Shown: positions 34,079-42,336 of the stretch, in pieces
How positions within the stretch are numbered: the first letter of the stretch is position 1
Layout of the letters: every line of letters starts with the position of its first letter
Assembly (NCBI GenBank): GCA_020073245.1
Contig: JAIQFQ010000012.1
Span: forward strand, 25,811 to 89,810
Source of the DNA: Terriglobia bacterium
Lineage (GTDB): Bacteria; Acidobacteriota; Thermoanaerobaculia; Thermoanaerobaculales; Thermoanaerobaculaceae
DNA length: 64,000 nucleotides
Direction of reading: 5' to 3'
Program-made: the position numbers and the translations under genes
Notes under the pieces: generated by a model
Database searches by the model: none
What the model was told of the DNA's origin: nothing
Seen by the model: the letters and a program-made list of their open reading frames with translations, nothing else

Positions 34079-34948
34079 ATGACCGCGCCTGAGGCCACCG
34101 GTTCTGCACGGGCGATCCGCCTGCGGATCGGCTCGGTGCTGGCCGCCGCGGCAGCCGCCGTCGCGGCGGCGTGCGTCTCGACGAAGCCCGGGGTGTCCCC
34201 AGTTGGGACGCCGTCGCGGCTGCATGCCGACCCACCGCGGGTGCGGGCCGCCCGGCACAACCAGGAGGACGCGCTCCGCCGGCTGTTCGCAAGGGCGCGG
34301 GTCGAACTCCCGGCCCGGCTGCTCATCGTCGCGTTCAAGGCCGAGCGCAGGCTCGAGCTGTGGGGGTTCTCGCATCGCCAGAGGAGGTTCGTGCCGGTCG
34401 CGATCTTCCCGTGGCTGGCGACCAGCGGACGTCTCGGCCCGAAGCGCCGGAGCTGGGACCACCAGATCCCGGAGGGGTTCTATCGGGTCGCCGGACTCAA
34501 CCCGGCAAGCCTGTACCACCTCTCGCTGCAGGTCGACTACCCCAGCGCCTCGGACCTGCTCCTCGGCGACCGCCGCGATCCGGGCGGCGACATCTTCATC
34601 CACGGCGATCACGTGAGCGACGGGTGCATCGCGATCGGCGACCGAGCGATCGAGCAGCTGTACCTGGCAGTGCTGGACAGCCTGGCGCGGGGGTACGAGG
34701 TGCCGGTGGAGATCTACCCGTGCCGATTCTCCGACCGGACCTGCCGGGCACTGCTGCGCCGGGAGGCCGAGGGCAGGCGCGACCTGGCCGCGTTCTGGGA
34801 GAACCTCGCCGAGGGGTTCGCGCTCTTTCGCCGCTCGGGATTGCCGCCGCGCCCCTGGGTCTCCCGCTCCGGGCGTTACGTCTTCTCGCAGAGCGTGATG
34901 GCTGAGATCTCCGCTTCACATCCGACGCCGCCGGCAAAACCTCGGTGA
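34079..34948 (+). CDS. L,D-transpeptidase (YkuD) lipoprotein
   Basis: 289 aa from the ATG at 34079 (GGAGGG upstream). The N-terminus looks like a lipoprotein signal (Ala-rich core then AAACVS). The YkuD domain (about 75-235) has the catalytic H-x-n-S-x-G-C signature as IFIHGDHVSDGCIAIGD, where the Cys is the nucleophile. These enzymes make 3-3 peptidoglycan cross-links or attach lipoproteins. The C-terminal 55 residues are outside the domain and of unknown role. The DUF2088/LarA-like gene follows 63 nt later. Confidence 0.85.
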   Translation: MTAPEATGSARAIRLRIGSVLAAAAAAVAAACVSTKPGVSPVGTPSRLHADPPRVRAARHNQEDALRRLFARARVELPARLLIVAFKAERRLELWGFSHRQRRFVPVAIFPWLATSGRLGPKRRSWDHQIPEGFYRVAGLNPASLYHLSLQVDYPSASDLLLGDRRDPGGDIFIHGDHVSDGCIAIGDRAIEQLYLAVLDSLARGYEVPVEIYPCRFSDRTCRALLRREAEGRRDLAAFWENLAEGFALFRRSGLPPRPWVSRSGRYVFSQSVMAEISASHPTPPAKPR

Positions 34949-35011
34949 TCAGACGTCCCCGGACTGCACGGTGGAGTCGGGCAGAGACGGGTTTCCGTGT
35001 AGAGTACCCTC

Positions 35012-36280
35012 ATGATCCTCCGGCTTCCGTACGGGCGTGGGTTCATCACGGCGGACCTTCGCGGTCTGCACTGTCACGAGCTTCGACCGGAGGTCCTTCA
35101 CCATGCGCCGGCGGCGGAGGTGCTGGCGGAAGCTGCGGTCGATCGCCCAGTCGAGGGGCCGCCGCTTTCGAAGCTGGCTCGAGGCGCGAAGCGCGTGACG
35201 GTACTCGTCCCCGACGCCACGCGAAAGTCGGCGCTGCCTGATGTGCTGCCGCCCGTGCTCGCGCGCCTTGGTCAGGCGGGTGTGGCTCCCGGAGCGATCA
35301 CCTTGCTGGTCGCGTGCGGTACCCACCCGCCGGCCGACGAGCGGTCACTCGCCGCAACGCTCGGGGTGGTGCCTCCCGGAGCGAGGGTGATCCAGCACGA
35401 TGCCCGTGACGGTTCGTCGCTGGTCGAGGTCGGGACGCTGACGACGGGCGAGCCGGTGCGCCTGCACCGGGCCGCCGTCCAGGCGGACTTGCTGGTGGCG
35501 ATCTCCACGGTCCAGCACCACTACTTCGCCGGCTTCGGGGGCGGCCCGAAGCTCGTGTTTCCCGGGGTGGCCGGCGTCGCGGAGATCCAGGCGAATCACC
35601 GGAAGGTCATCGACCTCGAGGCCGATCCGCCGCGCCGCCACCCGTCCTGCGAGCCGGGCGTCCTCGAAGGGAACCCCGTCGCCGAGGAGATCGCTGTCAC
35701 TGCGCGGCTATGCTGGCCCCACTTCGCCCTGCTGCTCGTGGCCGGCGCGGACGGGAAGCCCGCGTGGTCGGCCGGCGGCCCGCTCGAGGTCGTCTACCCG
35801 CTCGCGTGCGAGCGGGCTCGGAGATGGTTCGAGGTCGAGGCGGGGCCGTTCGAGCGGATCGTCGTGAGCGCCGGCGGCTTCCCGACCGACCACACGCTCA
35901 TCCAGGCGCACAAGGCGCTCGACGCAGCGTGCCGGTTCGCAACGCCCGACGCCGAGGTGCTGTTCCTGGCGGCGTGCGACGGTGGGGCGGGTTCGCCGGC
36001 GATGGAGCCTTTCCTGGCAGATCCCCGGGTGTCGGCGATCGTGACAGCGCTGGCGGAAGACTACGTGCAGTACGGACACACGACGCTCCGGCTGGTCGAG
36101 AAGACCGGGCGTTTCCGCGTCTCGGCCAAGACCGAGTTGGCGGCCGATCTCGTTGCGAGGCTCGGGATGCGCGCGGAGGCGAACGTCGCCGCGGTGCTCG
36201 ACCGATGGCGCGACGAGGACCCGCATGGGACGGTCGGACTCATCGCCGGCGCGGTGGTCTACCCACGACGGCGGGGATAA
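35012..36280 (+). CDS. larA: Nickel-pincer lactate racemase family protein (LarA-like)
   Basis: 422 aa. Residues equivalent to the Lactiplantibacillus LarA active site are kept: His105 (ACGTHPPA), His170 and Lys180 (QHHYFAGFGGGPKL), His196 (IQANHRKVI). Family members racemise or epimerise hydroxy-acids with a covalently bound nickel-pincer nucleotide on this Lys. The cofactor genes larB/C/E are not nearby. TAGAGT lies 6 nt before the ATG and no ribosome site is seen, which suggests a leaderless message. A heptamer array begins 6 nt after the stop. Confidence 0.85.
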   Translation: MILRLPYGRGFITADLRGLHCHELRPEVLHHAPAAEVLAEAAVDRPVEGPPLSKLARGAKRVTVLVPDATRKSALPDVLPPVLARLGQAGVAPGAITLLVACGTHPPADERSLAATLGVVPPGARVIQHDARDGSSLVEVGTLTTGEPVRLHRAAVQADLLVAISTVQHHYFAGFGGGPKLVFPGVAGVAEIQANHRKVIDLEADPPRRHPSCEPGVLEGNPVAEEIAVTARLCWPHFALLLVAGADGKPAWSAGGPLEVVYPLACERARRWFEVEAGPFERIVVSAGGFPTDHTLIQAHKALDAACRFATPDAEVLFLAACDGGAGSPAMEPFLADPRVSAIVTALAEDYVQYGHTTLRLVEKTGRFRVSAKTELAADLVARLGMRAEANVAAVLDRWRDEDPHGTVGLIAGAVVYPRRRG

Positions 36281-36286
36281 TAGTAT

Positions 36287-36395
36287 GAGGAAGAGGGAAG
36301 ACGGAAGAGGGAAGGCGAGACGAGGATCGTTGCGTCTCTCGTCTACGTTCTACCTTCTACCTTCTAACTTCTAACTTCTACCTCGTGCCTTCTAC
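36287..36395. repeat. Heptamer array with inverted arms (array G)
   Basis: Left arm 36287-36328: six units of the AGGGAAG type. Right arm 36333-36395: nine units, mostly CTTCTAC, CTTCTAA or CGTCTAC. The right arm supplies the TAG stop (36392-36394, reverse strand) of the DUF169 gene. Confidence 0.92.
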
Positions 36396-37201
36396 CCTTC
36401 CTCCGGCGACATCAGCTCGCGCCAGGTGTCGCGCTCGAGGAAGGAGCCCGGGACGTTGGCCTCCATCTCCTGGAACATTGCGAACGGCACCGCAAACGTC
36501 ATCAGGTTGTGACCGAGCTGCTTCGCGATGTACTTGCGGGCCGAGAGGTCGGTGAGTCCGACCACGGCTCGGGGCCGGGCCGAGCGCGCCTCGCGGTAGG
36601 CGAGAATCCCGATCGTCTGGCAGCCAGCGCCCCACGGCATGATCACGTTCTCGTTGTCGCCGCGCTCGTAGTTGGCGAGGACGACCAGGGCCGAGAGGCG
36701 ATCCGGGTCCACGAGGAAGATCACGACTTCCGGGCGTTCGTCGCCTGCGATCTGCGAGAGCGGCTTGAGAACGACGTAGCGCGTGGGGACGTCGATCATT
36801 GGTAACGCGTCGACGAACAGCTTCACGGCCTCCGGGGTCTTGATGTACCGCTCGCCGTGGACGAAGTCGCTGGAGGCGCCGCGTCGAGGCCAGGTGGCGC
36901 TCGCCACGTCCTCCTGCGGTCCGTTTCCTGTGGAGAGGAACCGGTAGAAACATTCGATGCCGCCCGGCCACGTCTCGTACTGGTTCCCGAACCCAAGGCC
37001 GGTCCCGCCGCCAAGGCACCCGAACGTGGTGCGGTCGGCCACGGCAGGCTTTCCCTTCGCGGCCGCGACCAGAAGCAGCCACATGACGCACCCCCACTTG
37101 CCCTCGGAAAACTGCATCGCCCCGTCGGGAGGTTCGTCGGAGAAGACGAGCGCGACCGGCTCGTACTGCGTGCTGATGGCTCGTGCGATGGCGCTGTCCA
37201 T
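36392..37201 (-). CDS. DUF169 family protein
   Basis: 269 aa, soluble. Residues PVALVFSDEPPDG near the start, SEGKWGCVMWLLLVAAAKGKPAV, FGCLGGGTGLGFGN and the late GAGCQTIGILAY match DUF169, an archaeal and bacterial family of unknown function often found in anaerobes and linked to metal or corrinoid metabolism by neighbourhood. Several Cys could bind a cofactor, but none is a proven ligand. The stop codon comes from the neighbouring repeat. Confidence 0.85.
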   Translation of the reverse strand: MDSAIARAISTQYEPVALVFSDEPPDGAMQFSEGKWGCVMWLLLVAAAKGKPAVADRTTFGCLGGGTGLGFGNQYETWPGGIECFYRFLSTGNGPQEDVASATWPRRGASSDFVHGERYIKTPEAVKLFVDALPMIDVPTRYVVLKPLSQIAGDERPEVVIFLVDPDRLSALVVLANYERGDNENVIMPWGAGCQTIGILAYREARSARPRAVVGLTDLSARKYIAKQLGHNLMTFAVPFAMFQEMEANVPGSFLERDTWRELMSPEEG

Positions 37202-37276
37202 GGCGGCCTCCCTGGCGACAGCAGCACTGATTGTAGCCGCGCCGGTCGCGTGCCGGACCTCGTCAGTGGTCGCAGG

Positions 37277-37374
37277 TCGATCGTCGAGCGTCTAAAGTCG
37301 AAAGCTCAAAGTTGAGACTTCAGGGCCGACCGCCGGCGATACGTGATTTCGCTTTCGACCCTCGACCTTTGACT
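37277..37374. repeat. Heptamer array with inverted arms (array H)
   Basis: Left arm 37277-37318: six units (TCGATCG, TCGAGCG, TCTAAAG, TCGAAAG, CTCAAAG, TTGAGAC). Right arm 37347-37374: four units of the TTCGACC type, complementary to AGTCGAAAG. About 30 nt before the cyclase stop. Confidence 0.88.
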
Positions 37375-37405
37375 GCGTGCTGCCGGCCCACACGGTTGAG
37401 GAGCC

Positions 37406-38086
37406 TCAGTCGGTTGGGCCCACCGAGCCGGCGCGCTCCGTGATTCCTGTCGCGAGCGTCCTCGCCGGCAGGAGCAGGGCGCGGACGGGTGAGGCCTCGA
37501 AGCCGACCAGGCGCAGAGGAACCGCCACCAAAGTATAGGCGCCGGGGGTCACACCCGAGAGATCGAGGCCCTCCAGGATCAGTACGGATCGCTCAACGCA
37601 ACGGCGGTGCACCGGGAGATCGGTCGCCCAGAGGCTGTCGACCGAGGGCGTGTCGAGGCCGACGAGGGCTACACCGGCGCGGGCCAGGAAGTCCACGAAC
37701 GCAGTCGTGAGCGAGGCGAAGCTGGGCGGGATCGGCGACCCGACCGGCCACGACCCCGTTGCAAAGAGAACGCGCGGCGTCGAAGGGTTCCAACCGGGCG
37801 GCAGGTCTCCGATATCGATCGCCTGGTCGTGACCCGGGAGCGCCACCACCTCGCACCGGCCGATACACGTGAGGAGCGGCAGGCTGGCCACATCTCGGCC
37901 CACCGGATCGAGATGGAGCGGTGCATCAATGTGGGTGCCGACGTGCGGTGAGAGACGCATCCAGGAGACGGCAGCCGCATCACGGCCGGGCGGTGAGATC
38001 CACCCGCGCACGAACGGCACGTCGCCGGGCCAGACCGGGGATGACGTGGTCAGAGGCCGCGTGATGTCGATGACTCGGGTGAGCAT
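37406..38086 (-). CDS. Cyclase/kynurenine-formamidase-like metal hydrolase
   Basis: 226 aa from the ATG at 38086. The N-terminal metal motif H48-x-x-x-H52-x-D54 is in SPHVGTHIDAPLH, the hallmark of the cyclase family that includes bacterial kynurenine formamidase KynB; IGLDTPSVD and HRRCVERSVLILEGLDL are further family elements. No tryptophan-degradation operon adjoins, so KynB function is possible but not shown. It is divergent from the polyamine operon, whose promoter region it shares. Confidence 0.82.
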   Translation of the reverse strand: MLTRVIDITRPLTTSSPVWPGDVPFVRGWISPPGRDAAAVSWMRLSPHVGTHIDAPLHLDPVGRDVASLPLLTCIGRCEVVALPGHDQAIDIGDLPPGWNPSTPRVLFATGSWPVGSPIPPSFASLTTAFVDFLARAGVALVGLDTPSVDSLWATDLPVHRRCVERSVLILEGLDLSGVTPGAYTLVAVPLRLVGFEASPVRALLLPARTLATGITERAGSVGPTD

Positions 38087-38140
38087 GGTGCCATGTTCGC
38101 ACGGGTTGGCCCGGTGGGGGGAGTGCTGGGCGCCCGGCCG

Positions 38141-38169
38141 TTGACAAGGCTGGCCGCAGGCCGCAATGT
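38141..38169 (+). promoter_or_regulatory. Candidate promoter of the polyamine operon
   Basis: Perfect -35 TTGACA (38141-38146) followed after 17 nt by a weak -10 CAATGT (38164-38169). About 93 nt upstream of the arginine decarboxylase start. Confidence 0.4.
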
Positions 38170-38261
38170 TGTCATCTGTCCGTAGGACGCTTGATGTCGA
38201 GGGAGATACCAACTACGCTCGGCTCGCCCCGCGCGGCGGGAGTACGCGACAGGAGGCCCAG

Positions 38262-38819
38262 ATGCCGACAAACCTCGTGCCGAAGCGGCTCTACCTCACG
38301 AACGGTGTGGGCGTGCACCAAGAGAAGCTGCAGTCGTTCGAGCTCGCGCTCCGGGACGCCGGGATCGCGGCTCTCAACCTCGTCTCCGTGTCGTCGATCT
38401 ACCCACCCGGGTGCCGGATCATCACTCGGGCCAGGGGCGAGGAGTACCTGGAGCCGGGCCAGATCGCGTTCGTCGTGATGAGCCGCTCCGAGTCCAACGA
38501 ACCACACCGCATGATCGCCGCCTCGATCGGGGTTGCCGTTCCGCGCGACAGGCGCATGTACGGCTATCTCTCGGAGCACCACGCCTTCGGCCAAACCGGG
38601 AAGGAGGCAGGGGACTACGCGGAGGACCTCGCCGCGTCGATGCTGGCGTCGACGCTTGGCGTCGAGTTCGACGAGAACCAGTCGTGGGACGAGAAGCGCC
38701 AGATCTGGAAGATCTCCAACAAGATCGTCACGACGCGCAACGTCACGCAGTCCGCAATCGTAGGGCGCTCCGGGAAGTGGACGACCGTGCTCGCCTGCGC
38801 GGTGCTGCTGTTCGACTGA
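38262..38819 (+). CDS. Pyruvoyl-dependent arginine decarboxylase
   Basis: 185 aa from the ATG at 38262 (AGGAGG upstream). Proenzyme that should self-cleave in NLVSVSSIYPPG between Ser44 and Ser45, the new N-terminal Ser becoming the pyruvoyl group, as in the methanogen and Chlamydia enzymes. Converts arginine to agmatine. The family block YPPGCRI, the mid EPHRMIAASIGVAV and YGYLSEHHAFGQ are present. First gene of a three-gene polyamine operon; the next start is only 9 nt away. Confidence 0.92.
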   Translation: MPTNLVPKRLYLTNGVGVHQEKLQSFELALRDAGIAALNLVSVSSIYPPGCRIITRARGEEYLEPGQIAFVVMSRSESNEPHRMIAASIGVAVPRDRRMYGYLSEHHAFGQTGKEAGDYAEDLAASMLASTLGVEFDENQSWDEKRQIWKISNKIVTTRNVTQSAIVGRSGKWTTVLACAVLLFD

Positions 38820-38828
38820 GAGGGAGCC

Positions 38829-39935
38829 ATGGTCTCAGCGAGGAAGAAATACCTCGGGGGGGGACGGATCCTTCCTCCGGCCGTACGCGGCGACATGACT
38901 GCCACGGAGCTGGTCGAGGGCGTGTTCTCGTCGTACAACGCGGCGCGGCTGCGCGAGGGGGCGCGGCTGTTCGCTCGCAAGATGCTGGCGCCCGATAGCA
39001 CAGTCGCCGCCTCTCTGACCGGCGCTCTGACCCCGGGCGGGTACGGCATCTCCTGTCTGATTCCGCTGGTCGAGGCCGGTTTTCTGGACTGGATCGTGTC
39101 CACCGGCGCGAACCTCTATCACGACATGCACTTCGGCCTGGGCCTCGAGCTCCATCACGGCTCGCCGTTCGTCTCCGACGTCGAGCTGCGCCAGGCCGGT
39201 GTCATCCGCATCTACGACATCTTCTTCGAGTACGACGTGCTGCTCGACACCGACGCGTTCGTGCGCGAGGTGATCCGGGCGCCGGAGTTCCAGCAGCCGA
39301 TGTCCTCGGCGGAGCTCCACAACCGGCTGGGGCGCTTCGTCGCCGAGCGCGAGAAGGTGCTTGGCACCCAGGGCCGCTCGCTGATCGCCTCGTGCTACCG
39401 CGCCGGGGTGCCCGTGTACACCTCGTCGCCGGGCGACTCCTCGATCGGCATGAACGTGGCGGCGATGGCGCTCGCGGGCTCGAAGCTCACGGTCGACCCC
39501 AACCTCGATGTCAACGAGACGGCGGCGATCGTGTACGGCGCAAAGACGTCCGGGGGCAAGAGCGGTGTCCTCATCCTCGGAGGCGGGAGCCCGAAGAACT
39601 TCTTGCTCCAAACCGAGCCCCAGATCCAGGAGGTGCTCGGGTTGGCGGAAAAGGGGCACGACTACTTCCTCCAGGTCACTGACGCACGGCCGGACACCGG
39701 CGGGCTCTCGGGCGCCACCCCGTCCGAGGCGGTGTCGTGGGGCAAGATCGACCCCGACCAGCTGCCGAGCGCCGTCGTCGTATACGCGGACACGACGATC
39801 GCGCTGCCGTTGCTCACGGCATACGCCCTGGCGAACCGCGAGGCGCGCCCGCTCAAGCGGCTGTACGACCGGCGTGAGGAGCTCGTGGACCGTATGCGGG
39901 AGGCCTACCTGGCGCGGGTGGAAGGCACGCCGTGA
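38829..39935 (+). CDS. Deoxyhypusine-synthase-family protein (probable homospermidine-type synthase)
   Basis: 368 aa. Strong similarity to archaeal/eukaryal deoxyhypusine synthase: [33 protein letters not shown] and the active-site block [12 protein letters not shown] with Lys306 equivalent to the catalytic imine-forming lysine. Bacteria have no eIF5A, so a protein substrate is unlikely; aminobutyl transfer to putrescine or agmatine (homospermidine or related product) is more plausible given the arginine decarboxylase and agmatinase on either side. Ribosome site GAGAGGGAG just upstream of the ATG. The family call is secure; the product is inferred. Confidence 0.85.
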   Translation: MVSARKKYLGGGRILPPAVRGDMTATELVEGVFSSYNAARLREGARLFARKMLAPDSTVAASLTGALTPGGYGISCLIPLVEAGFLDWIVSTGANLYHDMHFGLGLELHHGSPFVSDVELRQAGVIRIYDIFFEYDVLLDTDAFVREVIRAPEFQQPMSSAELHNRLGRFVAEREKVLGTQGRSLIASCYRAGVPVYTSSPGDSSIGMNVAAMALAGSKLTVDPNLDVNETAAIVYGAKTSGGKSGVLILGGGSPKNFLLQTEPQIQEVLGLAEKGHDYFLQVTDARPDTGGLSGATPSEAVSWGKIDPDQLPSAVVVYADTTIALPLLTAYALANREARPLKRLYDRREELVDRMREAYLARVEGTP

Positions 39936-39992
39936 GGCGCATGGGTCCCGGCGGCGGGGAGGAGACACGGGCCGTCCGGTCGGGAGAGTGGC

Positions 39993-40901
39993 ATGAGTGA
40001 GGAGCGCTACGCGCCGTACCAGGATTTCCTCGGGCTCCCCCAGGACCTCAAGCCCGACGCCGAACCGAGGGTCGCGATCTTGCCCGTCCCGTACGACCTG
40101 ACGACGTCGTACCAGCCGGGCGCTCGCCGGGGGCCGATCGCCATCCTGGAGGCGTCGACGCACCTGGAGACGTACGACGAGGAACTCGGGCGCGAGACGT
40201 GGGAGGAGATAGGGATCGAGACCTTGCCGGCCGTCGTTCCCGACACGTCCGGACCGGCTGGGACGGTCGATCGCGTCGAGGCCGTTGCCTGCGAGATCGT
40301 GAAGGGTGGCAGGTTCCTGGTGTCGCTCGGCGGCGAGCACTCGATCACGGCCCCCCTGGTGCGGGCGGTGAGGACGGCGCACCCCGGCCTGGGCGTCCTG
40401 CAGCTCGACGCGCACGCCGACCTGCGCGACGAGTTCGAGGGGTCGCCGCTCAACCATGCCTGTGTGATGCACCGGGTTCTCGACGACGGTGTCCCGCTGG
40501 CACAGGTCGGCATCAGGTCGCTGACCGGCGAGGAGCGGACGCTGATCCGGGATCGCGGGATCTGCACGGTGTTCGCGCCCGAGGCGGTCGGAACGCCAGT
40601 CGCGGAGTGGATCGGCAGAGTGCTCGCCGCGCTGCCGGAAGAGGTCTATGTGACGGTGGACCTCGATGTCTTCGACCCAGCGATCATGCCGGCGACGGGG
40701 ACGCCGGAGCCGGGAGGGCTCGACTGGTATCGGGCTCTCGCGGTTCTCCGGGAGGTCGCGCGCACGCGGCGGATCGTGGGTTTCGACGTGGTCGAGCTCT
40801 CGCCGATCCCCGGCAACGTCGCTCCCGACTTCCTGGCGGCGAAGCTTGTCTACCGGCTGCTCGGGTACGCGCAGCCGATGGGTCGTCCGTCGGGCCGCTA
40901 G
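39993..40901 (+). CDS. speB: Agmatinase
   Basis: 302 aa, ureohydrolase. Dinuclear manganese ligands lie in GGEHSIT, LQLDAHADLRDE and VYVTVDLDVFDPA, the three metal motifs. The N-terminus RVAILPVPYDLTTSYQPGAR and C-terminal GFDVVELSPIPGN fit agmatinase better than arginase. Yields putrescine and urea from the agmatine made by the upstream decarboxylase. 57 nt after the deoxyhypusine-synthase-like gene, same strand. Confidence 0.92.
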   Translation: MSEERYAPYQDFLGLPQDLKPDAEPRVAILPVPYDLTTSYQPGARRGPIAILEASTHLETYDEELGRETWEEIGIETLPAVVPDTSGPAGTVDRVEAVACEIVKGGRFLVSLGGEHSITAPLVRAVRTAHPGLGVLQLDAHADLRDEFEGSPLNHACVMHRVLDDGVPLAQVGIRSLTGEERTLIRDRGICTVFAPEAVGTPVAEWIGRVLAALPEEVYVTVDLDVFDPAIMPATGTPEPGGLDWYRALAVLREVARTRRIVGFDVVELSPIPGNVAPDFLAAKLVYRLLGYAQPMGRPSGR

Positions 40902-40955
40902 CCCCGGAAGTCTGGCAGAGGCGGGGAGTGCGCCCGCCAGGATGCGAGGTCGCCG

Positions 40956-41276
40956 ATGGCCTGGTTCTTTCTCTTCTGTGCCGGTCTGGTCGAAGTGGCG
41001 TGGGCGGTCGGGCTCAAGTACACGGCGGGGTTCACCCGCCTCTGGCCGAGCGTGTTCACGGTTGCGGGGGGTCTTACCAGCTTCTTCCTGCTCGCACAGG
41101 CCGCGAGGGCTCTACCGATCGGCACCGCCTACGCTGTCTGGACCGGGATCGGCGCCGTGGGCACGGCCGTCCTCGGCATGATCCTCTTCGACGAGCCTCG
41201 TGACTGGGTTCGGCTCGCGTGTATCGGGCTCGTCGTCGTCGGTGTCGTTGGGCTGAGGCTCGCTTCGACCCGGTAG
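40956..41276 (+). CDS. SMR-family multidrug/guanidinium transporter
   Basis: 106 aa, four membrane helices. N-terminal AWFFLFCAGLVEVAWAVGLKY carries the conserved Glu14-type residue of SMR transporters; YAVWTGIGAVGTAVLGMILF is the second signature. The sequence looks closer to SugE/Gdx, which exports guanidinium, than to EmrE. It follows agmatinase by 54 nt, so it may belong to the polyamine operon. Confidence 0.85.
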   Translation: MAWFFLFCAGLVEVAWAVGLKYTAGFTRLWPSVFTVAGGLTSFFLLAQAARALPIGTAYAVWTGIGAVGTAVLGMILFDEPRDWVRLACIGLVVVGVVGLRLASTR

Positions 41277-41303
41277 GCCTCGCCGCCAGAGCCTCGCCTG
41301 GCC

Positions 41304-41332
41304 TTGACTCCAACGCGAAAGAGATTTAGTTT
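41304..41332 (+). promoter_or_regulatory. Sigma70-like promoter
   Basis: -35 TTGACT (41304-41309), 17 nt, -10 TAGTTT (41327-41332), 37 nt before the start of the 99-aa gene. Confidence 0.5.
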
Positions 41333-41368
41333 CTAATGCAGATCAGGACAACTGTGGGAGGTGCCGGG

Positions 41369-41668
41369 ATGATCCTCGTGCGCGACGTTTTCCAACTCAA
41401 GTTCGGCAAGGCGAAGGAAGCCAAGGCGTTGGTGAAGGAAGGGGCGCGCATCGCGAAGAAGGTCGGCTACGGTGCCCAGCGCCATCTTATGGACCTCACG
41501 GGTCCCTACTACACGCTTGTTCTCGAGAGCACCCATGAAAGCCTGACCGCCTGGGAGTCCGGAATGGCCGATACCCAGGGCGCCAAGGAGTGGGGGGCCT
41601 GGTACGAGAAGTTCAAGCCGCTCGTCGAGTCGGGGTACCGCGAGATCTTCACCGTCGTCGAGGGCTGA
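41369..41668 (+). CDS. Dimeric alpha/beta-barrel (NIPSNAP/ABM-like) protein
   Basis: 99 aa from the ATG at 41369 (GGGAGG upstream). A single ferredoxin-like unit: VRDVFQLKFGKAKEAKALVKEGARIAKK ... YTLVLESTHESLTAWESG ... SGYREIFTVVEG. The pattern matches NIPSNAP-type or antibiotic-biosynthesis-monooxygenase-like domains. No catalytic residues can be named. Upstream of the SRPBCC gene, same strand, 60 nt gap. Confidence 0.7.
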   Translation: MILVRDVFQLKFGKAKEAKALVKEGARIAKKVGYGAQRHLMDLTGPYYTLVLESTHESLTAWESGMADTQGAKEWGAWYEKFKPLVESGYREIFTVVEG

Positions 41669-41728
41669 AACGCAGGACGGCGCCTGGCCGAGCACCAGGA
41701 TTGAGCTCGCAGCCAGGGGAGCGGATGC

Positions 41729-42292
41729 ATGAAGACGGCGCAGGAAGGGCCGAAGAGGCCGGCGGGGATCAGCGACGAGGCGGTGAAGGCGGGCACGGGA
41801 AAGACGTGGCCCGAGTGGTTCGCGATTCTCGATGATGCCCATGCCACGAAGCTCGGTCACAAGGGGATCGTCGCCCTCCTCGCCGAGCAGGAGCGGGTAG
41901 GCCCCTGGTGGCGCCAGATGGTCGCGGTCGCCTACGAGCAGGAGCGCGGCATGCGCCAGAAGCACCAGACCCTCGAAGGGTTCCAGCTCAGCGTCAGCCG
42001 GACGGTCGGAGTGCCTGCGGATGCCCTGTTCCGCGCGTGGGCGGATGAGCGAGCGCGCGCGGTCTGGCTGCCGAGTGCCGATCTCACGATCCGGAGAGCC
42101 ACGCCGCCGAGATCGCTCCGGATCACCTGGGGCGACGGGAGCACGGTGGACGTGAGCATCTCCGCTCGCGGGAGGACCAGGAGCCGGGTGGTCGTGGACC
42201 ACAAGCGGCTCCGCGATGCCGAGGATGTGGGCCGCATGAAGGAGTATTGGGCGGGGGCTCTGGACGCACTCAAGCAGACGCTGGAAGCCTGA
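41729..42292 (+). CDS. DUF4287 + SRPBCC (AHSA1-like) fusion
   Basis: 187 aa. Residues 14-80 (SDEAVKAGTGKTWPEWFAILDDA...KHQ) are a DUF4287 domain, commonly fused to an AHSA1-type SRPBCC domain, which here follows (85-187: SVSRTVGVPADALFRAWADERARAVW ... SRVVVDHKRL...WAGALDALKQTLEA). SRPBCC proteins bind hydrophobic ligands. GGGGAG lies about 10 nt before the ATG. Function unknown. Confidence 0.8.
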   Translation: MKTAQEGPKRPAGISDEAVKAGTGKTWPEWFAILDDAHATKLGHKGIVALLAEQERVGPWWRQMVAVAYEQERGMRQKHQTLEGFQLSVSRTVGVPADALFRAWADERARAVWLPSADLTIRRATPPRSLRITWGDGSTVDVSISARGRTRSRVVVDHKRLRDAEDVGRMKEYWAGALDALKQTLEA

Positions 42293-42336
42293 CGTTCCCA
42301 GGGCATCGCAAGCTAGAATCGAGCAGACGGCCGCCG

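Noticed and set aside
38829..39935. Archaeal contamination because of deoxyhypusine synthase and pyruvoyl arginine decarboxylase
   Set aside because: Codon use, ribosome sites and flanking bacterial genes (CarAB, MetG, tRNA-Ser with encoded CCA) fit one bacterial chromosome; transfer of these genes to bacteria is known.
38835..40472. A 545-codon open frame antisense to the polyamine genes
   Set aside because: Shadow; the sense genes have catalytic motifs in three families.
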